DNA of 64,000 bases from positions 1-64,000 of the forward strand of contig NZ_NMQV01000001.1 of the NCBI RefSeq assembly GCF_002234375.1. The letters are read 5' to 3'. Under the pieces are notes generated by a model. That model saw nothing but the letters and a program-made list of their open reading frames with translations. It was not told the DNA's origin and made no database searches. Shown here one piece after another: positions 49,781-58,835 of the stretch; the first letter of the stretch is position 1, and the number at the start of each line of letters is the position of its first letter. The DNA is from Pseudomonas fluvialis. GTDB lineage: Bacteria; Pseudomonadota; Gammaproteobacteria; Pseudomonadales; Pseudomonadaceae. The position numbers and the translations under genes were made by a program.

Positions 49781-51252
49781 GCCTGCGCCAACGCCTCGCT
49801 GAGCTGCACGGCTGGGCCGGCCTGGCCAGCAGTTGGTTGCTGTTCGTCATACTGTTTTCCGGCAGCCTGGCCTGCTTCGACAAGGAAATCGAACGCTGGA
49901 TGCGCCCACTGCTGCACACGCCGCAGCCCATCGAGGCGAGTGCACAACAGGTCCTGCAATGGCTGGAACAGCATAACCATGCCGAGCTGCACGCCATCTG
50001 GATGCAACCGCCCGCACCCCGCCAGCCCTACTGGCGACTGATCTGGGAAACCGCCAGCGGAGCCCGTCAGCAGGTCCTGCTTGATCCGCAGTACGCACAA
50101 CCACTGCCCGCCAGCGTCGGCGGTGAGTTTTTCCTGACCTTGCACTGGAACCTGCACAGCGGCACCCCGGGCATGTATCTGGTCGGCCTGGCCGGCATGT
50201 TGATGCTGGTCGCCCTGCTCAGCGGGCTGCTGATCCATAGGCGGCTGATCAGGGATTTCTTCACCTTCCGGCGACGCGCCAGTGCCCCTCGCGCCTGGCT
50301 GGACCTGCACAACCTGGCTGGAGTCAGTGCCCTTCCGTTCCATCTGTTCATGGCCTACAGCGGCGTGGCCATCATGGTCGCCAGCTACATGCCGGCCGCC
50401 GCGCAATGGCTGTACGGCAGCGACCTCGAGCAGTTTGCCACGGAGGTCAGCGGCAGCTACCACCGCGACGAACTGCAACGCCCAGGCCCCGCCAGCCTGC
50501 CCGTGCAGCAAGTGCTGGAGCAGGCGCAAGCACGGTGGAACGGCGCGCCGATCTTGTGGATCAACATCGAGCATCCAGACGACGCCTCAGCCGTCATCCA
50601 AGTACGCCAGCGCAACGACTCGACGATCGCCAGCCCACAACAGCACCTGTACTTTGCCGCCGAGAACGGCGCGCTGCTGCACCATCAACAACCCAGCGAC
50701 GCCTACCAGGCCTACACCTGGATGACTGGCCTGCATAAAGGGCAGTTCGCTGAAGCCCCGCTGCGCCTGCTCTACCTGCTGCTCGGACTGGCCGGCTGCC
50801 TGATGCTGCTGGCCGGCAACCAGCTATGGCTACGCAAGCGCCAGGCTCGCGATGGTCAGCCTCGCGCACTCCTGCAGGCAATCAATGCCGGCGTGTTCCA
50901 GGGATTACCGCTGGCCTGCCTGGCCTTACTGTGGAGCAACCGCCTGTTACCTCAGCACTGGCCGGGACGCGACGCACTGGAAGCTGCCAGCTTTGCCCTG
51001 ACCTGGCTGGGCTATGCGCTGTGCTGCATGGCCTGGCGCCATCATCCTGCGCGGGGTAGGCGCTGGTACCTGTTCGGCGGCCTGGCCATTGCCTTGCCCT
51101 TGCTCGCCCCGCTACAGGTGCCAGGCCACCTGCTGACCAGCCTGGCCAATGCTGACTGGGCCTTGGCGGCGATCGACCTGGCGTTGCTCGGCGCTGGCCT
51201 GGTAGGCCTGTATGTCGCACAGCATGCTGCCCGAGGACCTCGGACATGCTGA
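49777..51252 (+). CDS. PepSY-associated TM protein, probable siderophore-iron reductase
   Basis: The 491-residue inner-membrane protein has an N-terminal helix (ELHGWAGLASSWLLFVILFSGSL), two PepSY-like periplasmic regions and several further helices with conserved His (HRRLIRDFFTFRR, DLHNLAGVSALPFHLFMAYSG). FoxB/PiuB relatives next to siderophore receptors are thought to reduce or release iron from siderophores at the inner membrane. It is translationally coupled to DUF3649 (ATGA) and overlaps DUF3325 by seven bases. Confidence 0.88.
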   Translation: MSLRQRLAELHGWAGLASSWLLFVILFSGSLACFDKEIERWMRPLLHTPQPIEASAQQVLQWLEQHNHAELHAIWMQPPAPRQPYWRLIWETASGARQQVLLDPQYAQPLPASVGGEFFLTLHWNLHSGTPGMYLVGLAGMLMLVALLSGLLIHRRLIRDFFTFRRRASAPRAWLDLHNLAGVSALPFHLFMAYSGVAIMVASYMPAAAQWLYGSDLEQFATEVSGSYHRDELQRPGPASLPVQQVLEQAQARWNGAPILWINIEHPDDASAVIQVRQRNDSTIASPQQHLYFAAENGALLHHQQPSDAYQAYTWMTGLHKGQFAEAPLRLLYLLLGLAGCLMLLAGNQLWLRKRQARDGQPRALLQAINAGVFQGLPLACLALLWSNRLLPQHWPGRDALEAASFALTWLGYALCCMAWRHHPARGRRWYLFGGLAIALPLLAPLQVPGHLLTSLANADWALAAIDLALLGAGLVGLYVAQHAARGPRTC

Positions 51253-51566
51253 TCGCCCTGCTGCTCTGCTATGGCTGCGCGCTGGGGCTAGGCATGCCCG
51301 CCCTGCATCGTCAGCAGCACCTGGCGCCGCTGGCCTCCTTCCCATACCGGGCCTGGCAGGTGCTGGCACTGACCTGCCTACTCGGTGCGGGATACTGGCT
51401 GGAACAGGCTGGCTACAGGCATGCCTGGCTGTGGCTAGTCTGCCTGCTGATGCTGGCCGGTCTGCTGCGCGGGCTTTTTCCGGCACGCCCCGGACAACTG
51501 CTGGGCGCCTGGCTACTGGCCTGGCTGCTGGCCGGCAGCCTGCATGGACTTGATCTCAGTCAATGA
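51246..51566 (+). CDS. DUF3325 membrane protein
   Basis: The 106-residue protein has three predicted membrane helices (LIALLLCYGCALGLGMPALHR, WQVLALTCLLGAGYWLE, LLGAWLLAWLLAGSL). DUF3325 proteins occur almost only behind PepSY and DUF3649 genes in iron-uptake operons. Its stop codon overlaps a Fur box for the next gene. Confidence 0.85.
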   Translation: MLIALLLCYGCALGLGMPALHRQQHLAPLASFPYRAWQVLALTCLLGAGYWLEQAGYRHAWLWLVCLLMLAGLLRGLFPARPGQLLGAWLLAWLLAGSLHGLDLSQ

Positions 51567-51580
51567 TAAAAATTCGCATT
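51562..51580 (+). promoter_or_regulatory. Fur box upstream of the DUF6746 gene
   Basis: AATGATAAAAATTCGCATT is nearly identical to the Fur box before fecI. TGATAAAAATTCGCA (51564-51578) matches the 7-1-7 consensus at 11 of 14 positions. It overlaps the DUF3325 stop and lies about 50 bases before the next ATG. Confidence 0.6.
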
Positions 51581-51630
51581 TGCACAGAATGATCAACACA
51601 CCGTGCCAACGGATCATTCTGGAGAACTCC

Positions 51631-52005
51631 ATGCACTACGCCCGCCCTCTTTCCGCACTACTGCTTGGCCTTTTGCTCGCCGGCCACAGCCTGGCCAGCG
51701 AGCGCTATGAACACTTCAAGGGGCAGCCGTCCGCAAGTCTCCCACAAGCCCTGCACAACCTGGGTGAATACAACCAGAAACTACAGGCGCTGCTGGCCAA
51801 GCCGGCATTTGATGAACACGACCTGCACGAAGTCCATGCCCTGACCTACACCCTGGAAAACGCCCTGGGGCGTATCGACAGCGAGCTGAAAGTCATCGCC
51901 GCAGACCTCGAGGCCGTACACAAGGCCTCTGAACACAACGACCCAGCCAAGGTCCGCCAGCACGGCCAGGCGTACCTGCAAGGGAGCCAGCCACTCCAGC
52001 GCTGA
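51631..52005 (+). CDS. DUF6746 periplasmic protein, probably iron-regulated
   Basis: The 124-residue protein has a signal peptide (MHYARPLSALLLGLLLAGHSLA) and a small, alpha-helical, His-containing mature part (HDLHEVHALTYTLENALGRID). DUF6746 is a small periplasmic family without known function. Its own Fur box suggests that it is expressed with the iron cluster yet can be transcribed separately. The ATG at 51631 follows GGAGAACTCC. Confidence 0.8.
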   Translation: MHYARPLSALLLGLLLAGHSLASERYEHFKGQPSASLPQALHNLGEYNQKLQALLAKPAFDEHDLHEVHALTYTLENALGRIDSELKVIAADLEAVHKASEHNDPAKVRQHGQAYLQGSQPLQR

Positions 52006-52015
52006 AGCGCGCGGC

Positions 52016-53551
52016 TCAGCGTGTGGCCTGGCGCTCGCGCAGTTGCGACTTGCCCTGCTGCCTTTGCTGGTGCCTGAACTCAACCAGCTTGTAGGCCAGG
52101 TAGTACTTGTAGATGTTCGCCACATAGTCGACCGTCTCACGCCCCACCACGCGCGCAGCGGCATGCTCGACATTGCCGAACCAGACATTCGGGTCGAGGC
52201 CCGATTTCTCCGCCAGACGCCGGAACTTGCGCAGATTGCCAGGGCCGGCGTTGTAACCGGCGAAGGACAGCAGGGTGCGATTCATGTCGGTCAACTGCGG
52301 ATCATCCAGGTAGCGCGCAGCGAGCAAGCGCATGTACTTGCTGCCCGCCTCGATATTGCGATCGGCACTCTTGTCCACGCCCTGGATGCCAATGTCCGCC
52401 GCCGTACTGGGCAACAGCTGCATCACCCCCACGGCCCCCATCGGGCTGCGCGCCGCCTGGTTCAGGCGCGATTCCTGAAACCCTTGCGCCATGAGCATCA
52501 GGTAATCGAAGTCATAGGTCATGGCGTGCTTCTGAAACAGTGCCACCAGGCTCTCGAACTTGCGCATTTCCGCTTCACGCGTGGGATTACGCAGGCGCTT
52601 GCCACTCTGCGTGACATAACGTACGCGCAGCGCGTTGCCGAATGGCGTGCCCAGCCGATGGCTACGCGCAAAACTGTCCAGCGCCTCTTTGAGCTGTGGG
52701 CTGCCTGGGCGAATGGCCCAGGCGAACTCGGCATCCTGATGAATGTAGAAGGCATCGTGAATCCGTAAGCGCTGATAAAGCGGCTGCCAGGCCTGGGCAA
52801 TATAACGGTCCACCACCACGGCGTTGAGCAGGCCGGCATTGAGCATTTCCAGCAAGTCCTCGGACTCCAGGTTCTCGTCAGCCAGCATGATGCGCACGGG
52901 CGCCATGCCGCGCGCCTTGAACTGTGCGTTGAGCGCCAGCAAGTGCTCGTGATAGCTGCTGGAGCGTCGTACCGTCACCTCATAGCCGGACATTTCCTCC
53001 AGCCGACTGATCGGCTGGCTGGCCGGTCCGGTGACCAGGGCTTCACGGATACCGGAGACGAACGGACTGGCAAAATCGACCTGCTCCAGGCGCTGCGTGG
53101 TGATCGTCAAACCACCCGCGGCGATATCGCCCTCGCCGGCCAACAGCTTGGGTAGCAACTGGTCACGTGCGACCGGGATGAACATGACTTCCCAGCTCAG
53201 CGAGCGACGCGGAAAGGGCTGGTGACGATTCAGCCAATCCTCGAAGGCCTTGCCATAGCTGTAACTGATACCGTCCTGCTGCCCGCGATCAACGGTGTAA
53301 AAGGTCTTGCTGTAAGGCACCAGGATGCGCACCAGGCGCCGCTCGCGCATGCCCTGCAGATCCCCCGTCCAGGACTCGGGCAAGGCCAGTACCATGCCAT
53401 CGACTTCCGCCTCCTCGCTGGCACTCAGTGCCACATCAGGAAGCGCCAGCGAGGCCTCGGGCGCAGCCTCCAGCGTGGGAGCCAAGGTTTGTGCCCTAGG
53501 CTGGCAAGCGACCAGCAGCAGGCACAGCAGCCATACAGCGAATACACGCAT
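52016..53551 (-). CDS. MltF-type membrane-bound lytic murein transglycosylase
   Basis: The 511-residue protein has a lipoprotein signal (LLVAC, Cys about 16). A bacterial solute-binding-3 regulatory domain (about 75-310) is followed by an SLT lytic transglycosylase domain with catalytic Glu in QGFQESRLNQ and the motifs GVMQLLPSTA and YNAGPGN. It cleaves peptidoglycan to 1,6-anhydro products, probably anchored in the outer membrane. The ATG at 53551 has GGAGG six bases upstream. P. aeruginosa has two MltF proteins; which one this corresponds to is not decided. Confidence 0.9.
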   Translation of the reverse strand: MRVFAVWLLCLLLVACQPRAQTLAPTLEAAPEASLALPDVALSASEEAEVDGMVLALPESWTGDLQGMRERRLVRILVPYSKTFYTVDRGQQDGISYSYGKAFEDWLNRHQPFPRRSLSWEVMFIPVARDQLLPKLLAGEGDIAAGGLTITTQRLEQVDFASPFVSGIREALVTGPASQPISRLEEMSGYEVTVRRSSSYHEHLLALNAQFKARGMAPVRIMLADENLESEDLLEMLNAGLLNAVVVDRYIAQAWQPLYQRLRIHDAFYIHQDAEFAWAIRPGSPQLKEALDSFARSHRLGTPFGNALRVRYVTQSGKRLRNPTREAEMRKFESLVALFQKHAMTYDFDYLMLMAQGFQESRLNQAARSPMGAVGVMQLLPSTAADIGIQGVDKSADRNIEAGSKYMRLLAARYLDDPQLTDMNRTLLSFAGYNAGPGNLRKFRRLAEKSGLDPNVWFGNVEHAAARVVGRETVDYVANIYKYYLAYKLVEFRHQQRQQGKSQLRERQATR

Positions 53552-53594
53552 CAGCATCCTCCAAGACCTGTCGGCCCGTTCCATTGCTCGCCCA

Positions 53595-53630
53595 GAAAAA
53601 AACCGGCCTCCTCACGGTAGGCCGGTTTTT
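53595..53630. terminator. Bidirectional Rho-independent terminator
   Basis: CCGGCCT / AGGCCGG forms a 7-bp GC stem (53603-53625) extended by A5/T5 on the flanks, with a nine-base loop. T-runs follow on both strands. On the minus strand it lies 20 bases after the YdcH gene stop, its likely client. Confidence 0.85.
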
Positions 53631-53649
53631 CATGATACGCCGGGGCGAA

Positions 53650-53919
53650 TCAGCCGCAGCAACCGCCACAGCAGGAACCCTTGCTCTTTTTCAGCAGCCC
53701 GGCGATTTCATCCTTGAGCGCCACACGCTCGACCTTCAGCGCACCCAGAGCGGCATCATCGAGCAGCTCGATGCCATCTTCGATACGGCAAATCTGCTTG
53801 TCGAGATTCTCGTAGGTCTCGGCCAGGCGCGCGAAGTGCGCGTCAGTCTGGCGCAGCTCCTGCATTTTCTCGCGCATTTCCGGGAAATCCTTGATCAACG
53901 GGTGATGTTCTACATACAT
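53650..53919 (-). CDS. YdcH/DUF465-like small protein with a Cys-rich tail
   Basis: The 89-residue protein is a predicted helical hairpin (EHHPLIKDFPEMREKMQELR ... IEDGIELLDDAALGALK) of the DUF465 family, then a tail SKGSCCGGCCG. The four Cys in seven residues could bind a metal or iron-sulfur species or anchor the protein; this is inference. YdcH proteins have no defined role. The gene is monocistronic, with its own terminator. Confidence 0.85.
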   Translation of the reverse strand: MYVEHHPLIKDFPEMREKMQELRQTDAHFARLAETYENLDKQICRIEDGIELLDDAALGALKVERVALKDEIAGLLKKSKGSCCGGCCG

Positions 53920-54090
53920 AACGGAAACTCCGTGGTTGGCCTATGTCTGTAGACTACCCAGCCCCAGGACGCGCGCCCTTGACGCCGGTCAACTCCCTGG
54001 CGCGCCGTGCGACAATCCGCCCCGTGCCCATTGAATTCGCCCCGCAGGGCGCTACCCTGCAAGAGTCCCCGCTAACCCTGAGAACCCTCC

Positions 54091-54837
54091 ATGTCAGACT
54101 ACCATCGCTGTAGCGCCTGCCGTGATGGCCAGGCATTCCCCTTGCCGCTGGGCATGGCCTTCCAGCCGATTGTCGACGTGCGGCAACAGCGGATATTCGC
54201 CCATGAAGCGCTGGTGCGGGGTGCCAATGGCGAGTCAGCAGGCAGCCTGCTGGAACAGATCAACGAGAGCAATCGCTATGCCTTCGACCAGGCCTGCCGG
54301 GTACAGGCTGTGGAATGGGCGGCACGCCTGCAGGTACCGGCCCTGGTTTCCATCAACTTCATGCCCAACGCGGTGTATCGCGCGGAAACCTGCATACGCA
54401 CCACGCTGGAAGCGGCCAAACGCTGCAACCTGGCACTCGACAAGATCATCTTCGAGGTCACCGAGCAGGAGCAGGTACTGGATATCGATCATCTGGTCGG
54501 CATCCTCCGCGCCTATCGCCAACAGGGCTTTCGCACCGCCATCGACGACTTCGGCGCCGGCTATGCCGGCCTCAACCTGCTCGCCGACTTCCAACCCGAC
54601 CTGCTCAAGCTGGACATGCAGCTGATTCGCGGCGTCGACCAGGATACGGTACGCCAGGTGCTGGTCGACAGTACGCTGCAAATGTGCCGGCGTCTGGGCA
54701 TTCAAGTCATCGCCGAAGGCGTCGAGACCCTGGCCGAGCTGCACGTCCTGCGCGAGTTGGGTGTCGAACTGTTCCAGGGCTACCTGCTGGCCCGCCCCGG
54801 CTTCGCCTGCCTACCGGAAGTGCACTGGCCCGACTGA
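54091..54837 (+). CDS. Standalone EAL-domain c-di-GMP phosphodiesterase
   Basis: The 248-residue cytosolic protein is almost only an EAL domain: FQPIVDV, HEALVRG (EAL), SINFMPN, FEVTEQEQV, IDDFGAGYAGL, LLKLDMQ, IAEGVE and FQGYLLARP. All metal and catalytic residues expected of an active phosphodiesterase appear present. The first 12 residues contain a CxxC-like CSAC that precedes the domain. It has no sensor domain, so regulation is by expression or partner binding. Confidence 0.9.
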   Translation: MSDYHRCSACRDGQAFPLPLGMAFQPIVDVRQQRIFAHEALVRGANGESAGSLLEQINESNRYAFDQACRVQAVEWAARLQVPALVSINFMPNAVYRAETCIRTTLEAAKRCNLALDKIIFEVTEQEQVLDIDHLVGILRAYRQQGFRTAIDDFGAGYAGLNLLADFQPDLLKLDMQLIRGVDQDTVRQVLVDSTLQMCRRLGIQVIAEGVETLAELHVLRELGVELFQGYLLARPGFACLPEVHWPD

Positions 54838-54906
54838 ACAGCGGCTGCAGCCAGGCCGCCGCTGACATACACTGCCGGGTACCTAAACTCACAACAGGGA
54901 CTCGAC

Positions 54907-55320
54907 ATGAGCTTGCTTTCCGAATTCAAAGCCTTCGCCGTCAAGGGCAACGTGGTCGACATGGCCGTCGGCATCATCATCGGCGCCGCGTTCGGCAAAA
55001 TCGTTTCCTCCTTCGTCGGCGACGTAGTGATGCCCCCCCTGGGACTGCTGATCGGCGGTGTCGACTTCAGCGACCTGGCCGTGGTGCTCAAGGCCGCCGA
55101 GGGCGACAGTGCCGCCGTGGTACTCGCCTACGGCAAGTTCATCCAGACCGTGGTGGATTTCATCATCGTCGCCTTTGCCATCTTCATGGGCATCAAGGTC
55201 ATCAACCGCCTCAAGCGCGAAGAAGCGGCCGCGCCGGCCGAACCGCCCGCGCCCAGCGTCGAACAGCAACTGCTCGGGGAAATCCGCGACCTGCTCAAGG
55301 CCCGTCACGACCAGCCCTAA
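54907..55320 (+). CDS. mscL: Large-conductance mechanosensitive channel MscL
   Basis: The 137-residue protein has the canonical N-terminus ([30 protein letters not shown]), a periplasmic loop, TM2 and a C-terminal helix ([12 protein letters not shown]). It opens under membrane tension to relieve hypo-osmotic shock. Confidence 0.97.
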   Translation: MSLLSEFKAFAVKGNVVDMAVGIIIGAAFGKIVSSFVGDVVMPPLGLLIGGVDFSDLAVVLKAAEGDSAAVVLAYGKFIQTVVDFIIVAFAIFMGIKVINRLKREEAAAPAEPPAPSVEQQLLGEIRDLLKARHDQP

Positions 55321-55333
55321 GAGGCCCACGCCT

Positions 55334-55360
55334 GCGTGCCGGGTGACTTTCCCGGCACGC
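55334..55360 (+). other. Hairpin after mscL, possible terminator
   Basis: A perfect 10-bp inverted repeat GCGTGCCGGG / CCCGGCACGC with a 7-base loop lies 13 bases after the mscL stop. No T-run follows, so intrinsic termination is doubtful; it may stabilise the transcript end. Confidence 0.45.
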
Positions 55361-55443
55361 GCGCCAAGACTGACCTAGACTCAGCAAGCGACCGCAGTCG
55401 CCATAACAACAATGCCATCACCCTCTGCAGTCAAGGCGAGTCG

Positions 55444-57696
55444 ATGAGCCAGCACAGCGATGACGATCTGTTTGCCTTCGATCAGGAAGACCCTGGCGAG
55501 CCCTCCCACGCGGCACATGCCAGCTGGCGCATCCTGATCGTCGACGATGACCGCGATGTCCACCAGGCGACCTGCCTGGCCCTGGCCAAGACCGAGATAC
55601 TCGGCCGCCCGCTGCAGTTCCTGCATGCCTACTCGGCACAACAGGCACTGCAACTCCTGGATAACGAAGCCCAGATCGCGGTGATCCTGCTGGATGTGGT
55701 CATGGAGTCCGAGCAGGCCGGCCTGCAACTGGTCAAGCGTATCCGCGAAGAGCTGCACAACAGCGAAGTGCGCATCATCCTGCGCACCGGCCAGCCCGGC
55801 TACGCACCGGAAATGGACGCCATCCGCGATTACGACATCAACGACTACAAGACCAAGTCCGAACTGACCCGCAACCGCCTGTACACCGTCCTGACGGCAG
55901 CCATCCGCTCCTACGAACAGATTCACACCATCAATGCCAATCGCCGCGGCCTGGCCATGGTGATCAAGGCCAGCAGCCAGCTGCTCGCCCTGCAGGGGGT
56001 CAGCGAGTTCGCCGCGGGCATCATCACACAGATCTGCGGGCTGTTTGGCTTGCCGCCGGAAGGCGTGGTATGTGCCTGCGAACAAGCCGACCAGCCTGGC
56101 CGGGCGCTGGTGGTAGCCGCTGCCGGACGGCTCACCGAGTGCATCAACCAGCCGCTTGCCAGCCTGCCGGACAACCGTGTCGCGGCAGCCCTGGCGCAGG
56201 CCCTGGAACAGCGCGGCAACCTCTACCAGGCGCATGCCACCACCCTGTTCTTTGCCAGCCAGGATGGCCAGGACATGGCCGCCTACCTGCAAACCCAGCG
56301 CCCACTGAGCCTGCTCGATCGACAACTGCTGGAAGTGTTCTGCAGCAATATCGTCATCACCCTAGACAATGTACTGCTGCTCAGTCGCCTCAAGGATCAC
56401 GCCTACTACGACCCGCTGCTGCATATCGGCAATCGCCTGGCGCTGATCCAGGCGCTCGACCGTGCGCTGGCCGGCCCACAGCGTGAGCAGGCCAGCCTGG
56501 TCCTGCTGGATATCGATGGTTTCTCCGAACTCAACGACACCCTTGGCCACCAGCTTGGCGATGCCCTGCTGGCCGCTGCCGCCGAGCGCCTGCAGCAACA
56601 ACTACCGCGCGAAGCCCTGCTGGCACGCGTAGCCGGCGATGTCTTCGGCATCCTCCTCGACAATCGACTGATCGATACACCGCACCTGCAGGCGCTTTTC
56701 CAGCAACCCCTGCAGTTCGCCGGGTTGCAGCAGCACATCACCGCCACCATTGGCCTGACCTGCCTGGACCAGATCGACGGCAGCGGCAGCGATGCCCTGA
56801 AAGCCGCCAATATCGCGCTCAAGCACGGCAAGCAGCAGCAACGTGGCAGCATCAATCATTTCACCCGAGCCATGGAACAGGCCACCCATGCCCGTGTGCG
56901 CCTGCTGCAGGAGCTGCGCGAAGCCTTCGAGCAGCAACAGCTGTTCCTTGTCTACCAACCGCAGGTGCGCCTGCAGGACGGCCTGTTGGTAGGCGTCGAG
57001 GCGCTGCTGCGCTGGCGCAAGAGCGACGGCCAGTGGGTTGCTCCCGACCAGTTCATTCCGCTGGCGGAAAGCTCCGGGCTGATCGTCAGTCTCGGTGCCT
57101 GGGTACTGCAGCGCGCCTGTAGCGATCTGCAACGACTGCAGGCTGCCACCCGGCAACCCCTGCGCATGGCCGTGAATGTCTCGGTCAGCCAGTTCCGCCA
57201 GGCCGGCTTCCTGGCAACCCTCGACCAGGCCCTGCAGCACAGCGGCATCGCGCCGGAACGCCTGGAGCTGGAGATCACCGAATCGGTGGCCATGCTGGAC
57301 GCCGAGTTCATGGTCGAGCTGATCAACCACATCAAGCAACGCGGCGTACGCATCGCCATCGACGACTTCGGTACCGGGTTCTCTTCCCTCAGCTACCTGC
57401 AGCAACTGCAGGTCGATCGCCTGAAGATCGACCTCAGCTTTATCCGCCAACTGGAACATAACGAAGGCAGCCGACGCATCGTCGAAAGCATCGTGCAACT
57501 CGGCCACAGTCTGCAGCTGCAACTGCTGGCCGAAGGCATCGAGCAGGCCAGCCAGGCCCGTCGCCTGGTGAGCATGGGCTGCCAGGAAGGCCAGGGCTAC
57601 TGGTTTGCCCGCCCCATGCCGCTGGACGATTTGTTGCAACTGGTGGAGCAGCGCGCCAACGGCAGCCTGCAACTGCCCCAGGAGATCGCCCTGTAA
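55444..57696 (+). CDS. Response regulator with DUF3369, degenerate GGDEF and EAL domains
   Basis: The 750-residue cytosolic protein has a receiver domain (about 28-150; phosphoacceptor Asp in VILLDVVMESE), then DUF3369 (about 160-330). A GGDEF-like domain follows in which the active-site motif is AGDVF, so cyclase activity should be lost, and then an EAL domain with intact VEALLRW, ITESV, IDDFGTGFSSL and AEGIE. It should be a phosphorylation-controlled phosphodiesterase. It begins a three-gene unit with a binding lipoprotein and a histidine kinase. The ATG at 55444 was chosen because the receiver follows shortly after. Confidence 0.92.
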   Translation: MSQHSDDDLFAFDQEDPGEPSHAAHASWRILIVDDDRDVHQATCLALAKTEILGRPLQFLHAYSAQQALQLLDNEAQIAVILLDVVMESEQAGLQLVKRIREELHNSEVRIILRTGQPGYAPEMDAIRDYDINDYKTKSELTRNRLYTVLTAAIRSYEQIHTINANRRGLAMVIKASSQLLALQGVSEFAAGIITQICGLFGLPPEGVVCACEQADQPGRALVVAAAGRLTECINQPLASLPDNRVAAALAQALEQRGNLYQAHATTLFFASQDGQDMAAYLQTQRPLSLLDRQLLEVFCSNIVITLDNVLLLSRLKDHAYYDPLLHIGNRLALIQALDRALAGPQREQASLVLLDIDGFSELNDTLGHQLGDALLAAAAERLQQQLPREALLARVAGDVFGILLDNRLIDTPHLQALFQQPLQFAGLQQHITATIGLTCLDQIDGSGSDALKAANIALKHGKQQQRGSINHFTRAMEQATHARVRLLQELREAFEQQQLFLVYQPQVRLQDGLLVGVEALLRWRKSDGQWVAPDQFIPLAESSGLIVSLGAWVLQRACSDLQRLQAATRQPLRMAVNVSVSQFRQAGFLATLDQALQHSGIAPERLELEITESVAMLDAEFMVELINHIKQRGVRIAIDDFGTGFSSLSYLQQLQVDRLKIDLSFIRQLEHNEGSRRIVESIVQLGHSLQLQLLAEGIEQASQARRLVSMGCQEGQGYWFARPMPLDDLLQLVEQRANGSLQLPQEIAL

Positions 57697-57713
57697 ACCT
57701 GCGAGGACCTGCC

Positions 57714-58835
57714 ATGCGAGCATTGCCCTTAGCGACCCTGGCCCTGCTGACCAGCCTGCTGCTGAGCGGTTGCGACAGCCCTGCCAACCCCCCTCCCGCC
57801 TGGCAACTGGGCATTCTGGTCGACACGTCCGGGCCGAGTGCCAGCCTGGGCATCTCCGGGCGCAACGGCATGCAGCTGGCCGTGGAACAGGCCAATGCCC
57901 AGGGCGGCATCCAGGGACGCCCGGTGGAGCTGGTGTTTCGCGACGACGCCTTCAACCCTGTGCAGGCCCGGCACGCCGCGGGCGAACTGATCGCCCTGCA
58001 GGTGGATGCCGCGCTTGGCCCGATGACCAGCCTGGTCGCCGAACAGGTAGCCCCGCTATTCAGTGATGCCGGCATTCTGTTGATGGGCGGCTCACCGCTG
58101 ACCCGCCAGCTGGCCGGACGCGACGACCAGTTCTTCCGCACGCTCAGCCATGACAACCCGGACGCCCGTGCCATCGCCCGCCATCTGCGCGAAGCCCTGC
58201 AACTGCAGCACCTCGCCGTCCTCGTGGAAAGCAGCAACAGCGCCTTCACCCGTCCCTGGCTGGATGACTTCACGGCGCACTTCGAGGCGCTAGGTGGTCA
58301 ACTGCATGCGCCCATCGAGTTTCAGCGCGATCCCCAAACCGACTTTGCCGCGCTGGCCCGCCAGGCGCTGGCCAGCGGTCCGCAAGGGGTGGTGCTGGTC
58401 AGCAGTGCCCTGGATACCGCCCTGCTGGCTACCCAGTTGCGCCAGCAACACCCCGGACTGCCGCTGGCGGCACCTGCCTGGTCCGCCGCCGACGACCTGA
58501 TCGGCATGGGCGGCAAGGCCGTGGAGGGTCTGGTGACCGCACAGGTTTTCGACCTCGATGACCCCAGCGCACATTTCCGGGCCTTTCGCGAAGCCTTTGA
58601 AAAACGCTTTGGCCAACCGATCAATACCGCATCGGTCACCGGCTACAACGCTGCCCAGGTCCTGCTCGAAGCCATGCGCCAAGGCCAGCCCGGAGAGCCA
58701 CTCAAGCAGACCCTGCTACGCATCCGCCGCTTCAACGGCCTGCAGTATGAAATCGTCTTCGATGACTATGGCGACAGCCACAGCCCCTTCTACCTGATGG
58801 TGGTGCGCGATGGCCGCTACAGCCGCGCAGACTGA
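57714..58835 (+). CDS. Periplasmic-binding-protein lipoprotein (Leu/Ile/Val-receptor family), probable sensor partner
   Basis: The 373-residue protein has a lipobox LLSGC (Cys about 20) and a full type I periplasmic binding fold of the branched-chain amino acid receptor family (LGILVDTSGPSASLGISGRNGMQLAVEQANAQGG). No ABC permease or ATPase gene is nearby. Its 3' end overlaps the histidine kinase gene by 26 bases and it lies 17 bases after the response-regulator gene. It therefore probably delivers a ligand signal to the kinase rather than to a transporter. The ligand is unknown. Confidence 0.88.
   Translation: MRALPLATLALLTSLLLSGCDSPANPPPAWQLGILVDTSGPSASLGISGRNGMQLAVEQANAQGGIQGRPVELVFRDDAFNPVQARHAAGELIALQVDAALGPMTSLVAEQVAPLFSDAGILLMGGSPLTRQLAGRDDQFFRTLSHDNPDARAIARHLREALQLQHLAVLVESSNSAFTRPWLDDFTAHFEALGGQLHAPIEFQRDPQTDFAALARQALASGPQGVVLVSSALDTALLATQLRQQHPGLPLAAPAWSAADDLIGMGGKAVEGLVTAQVFDLDDPSAHFRAFREAFEKRFGQPINTASVTGYNAAQVLLEAMRQGQPGEPLKQTLLRIRRFNGLQYEIVFDDYGDSHSPFYLMVVRDGRYSRAD

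Noticed and set aside
55334..55360. Firm intrinsic terminator for mscL
   Set aside because: The hairpin is perfect but has no U-tract, so it is listed only as a hairpin.
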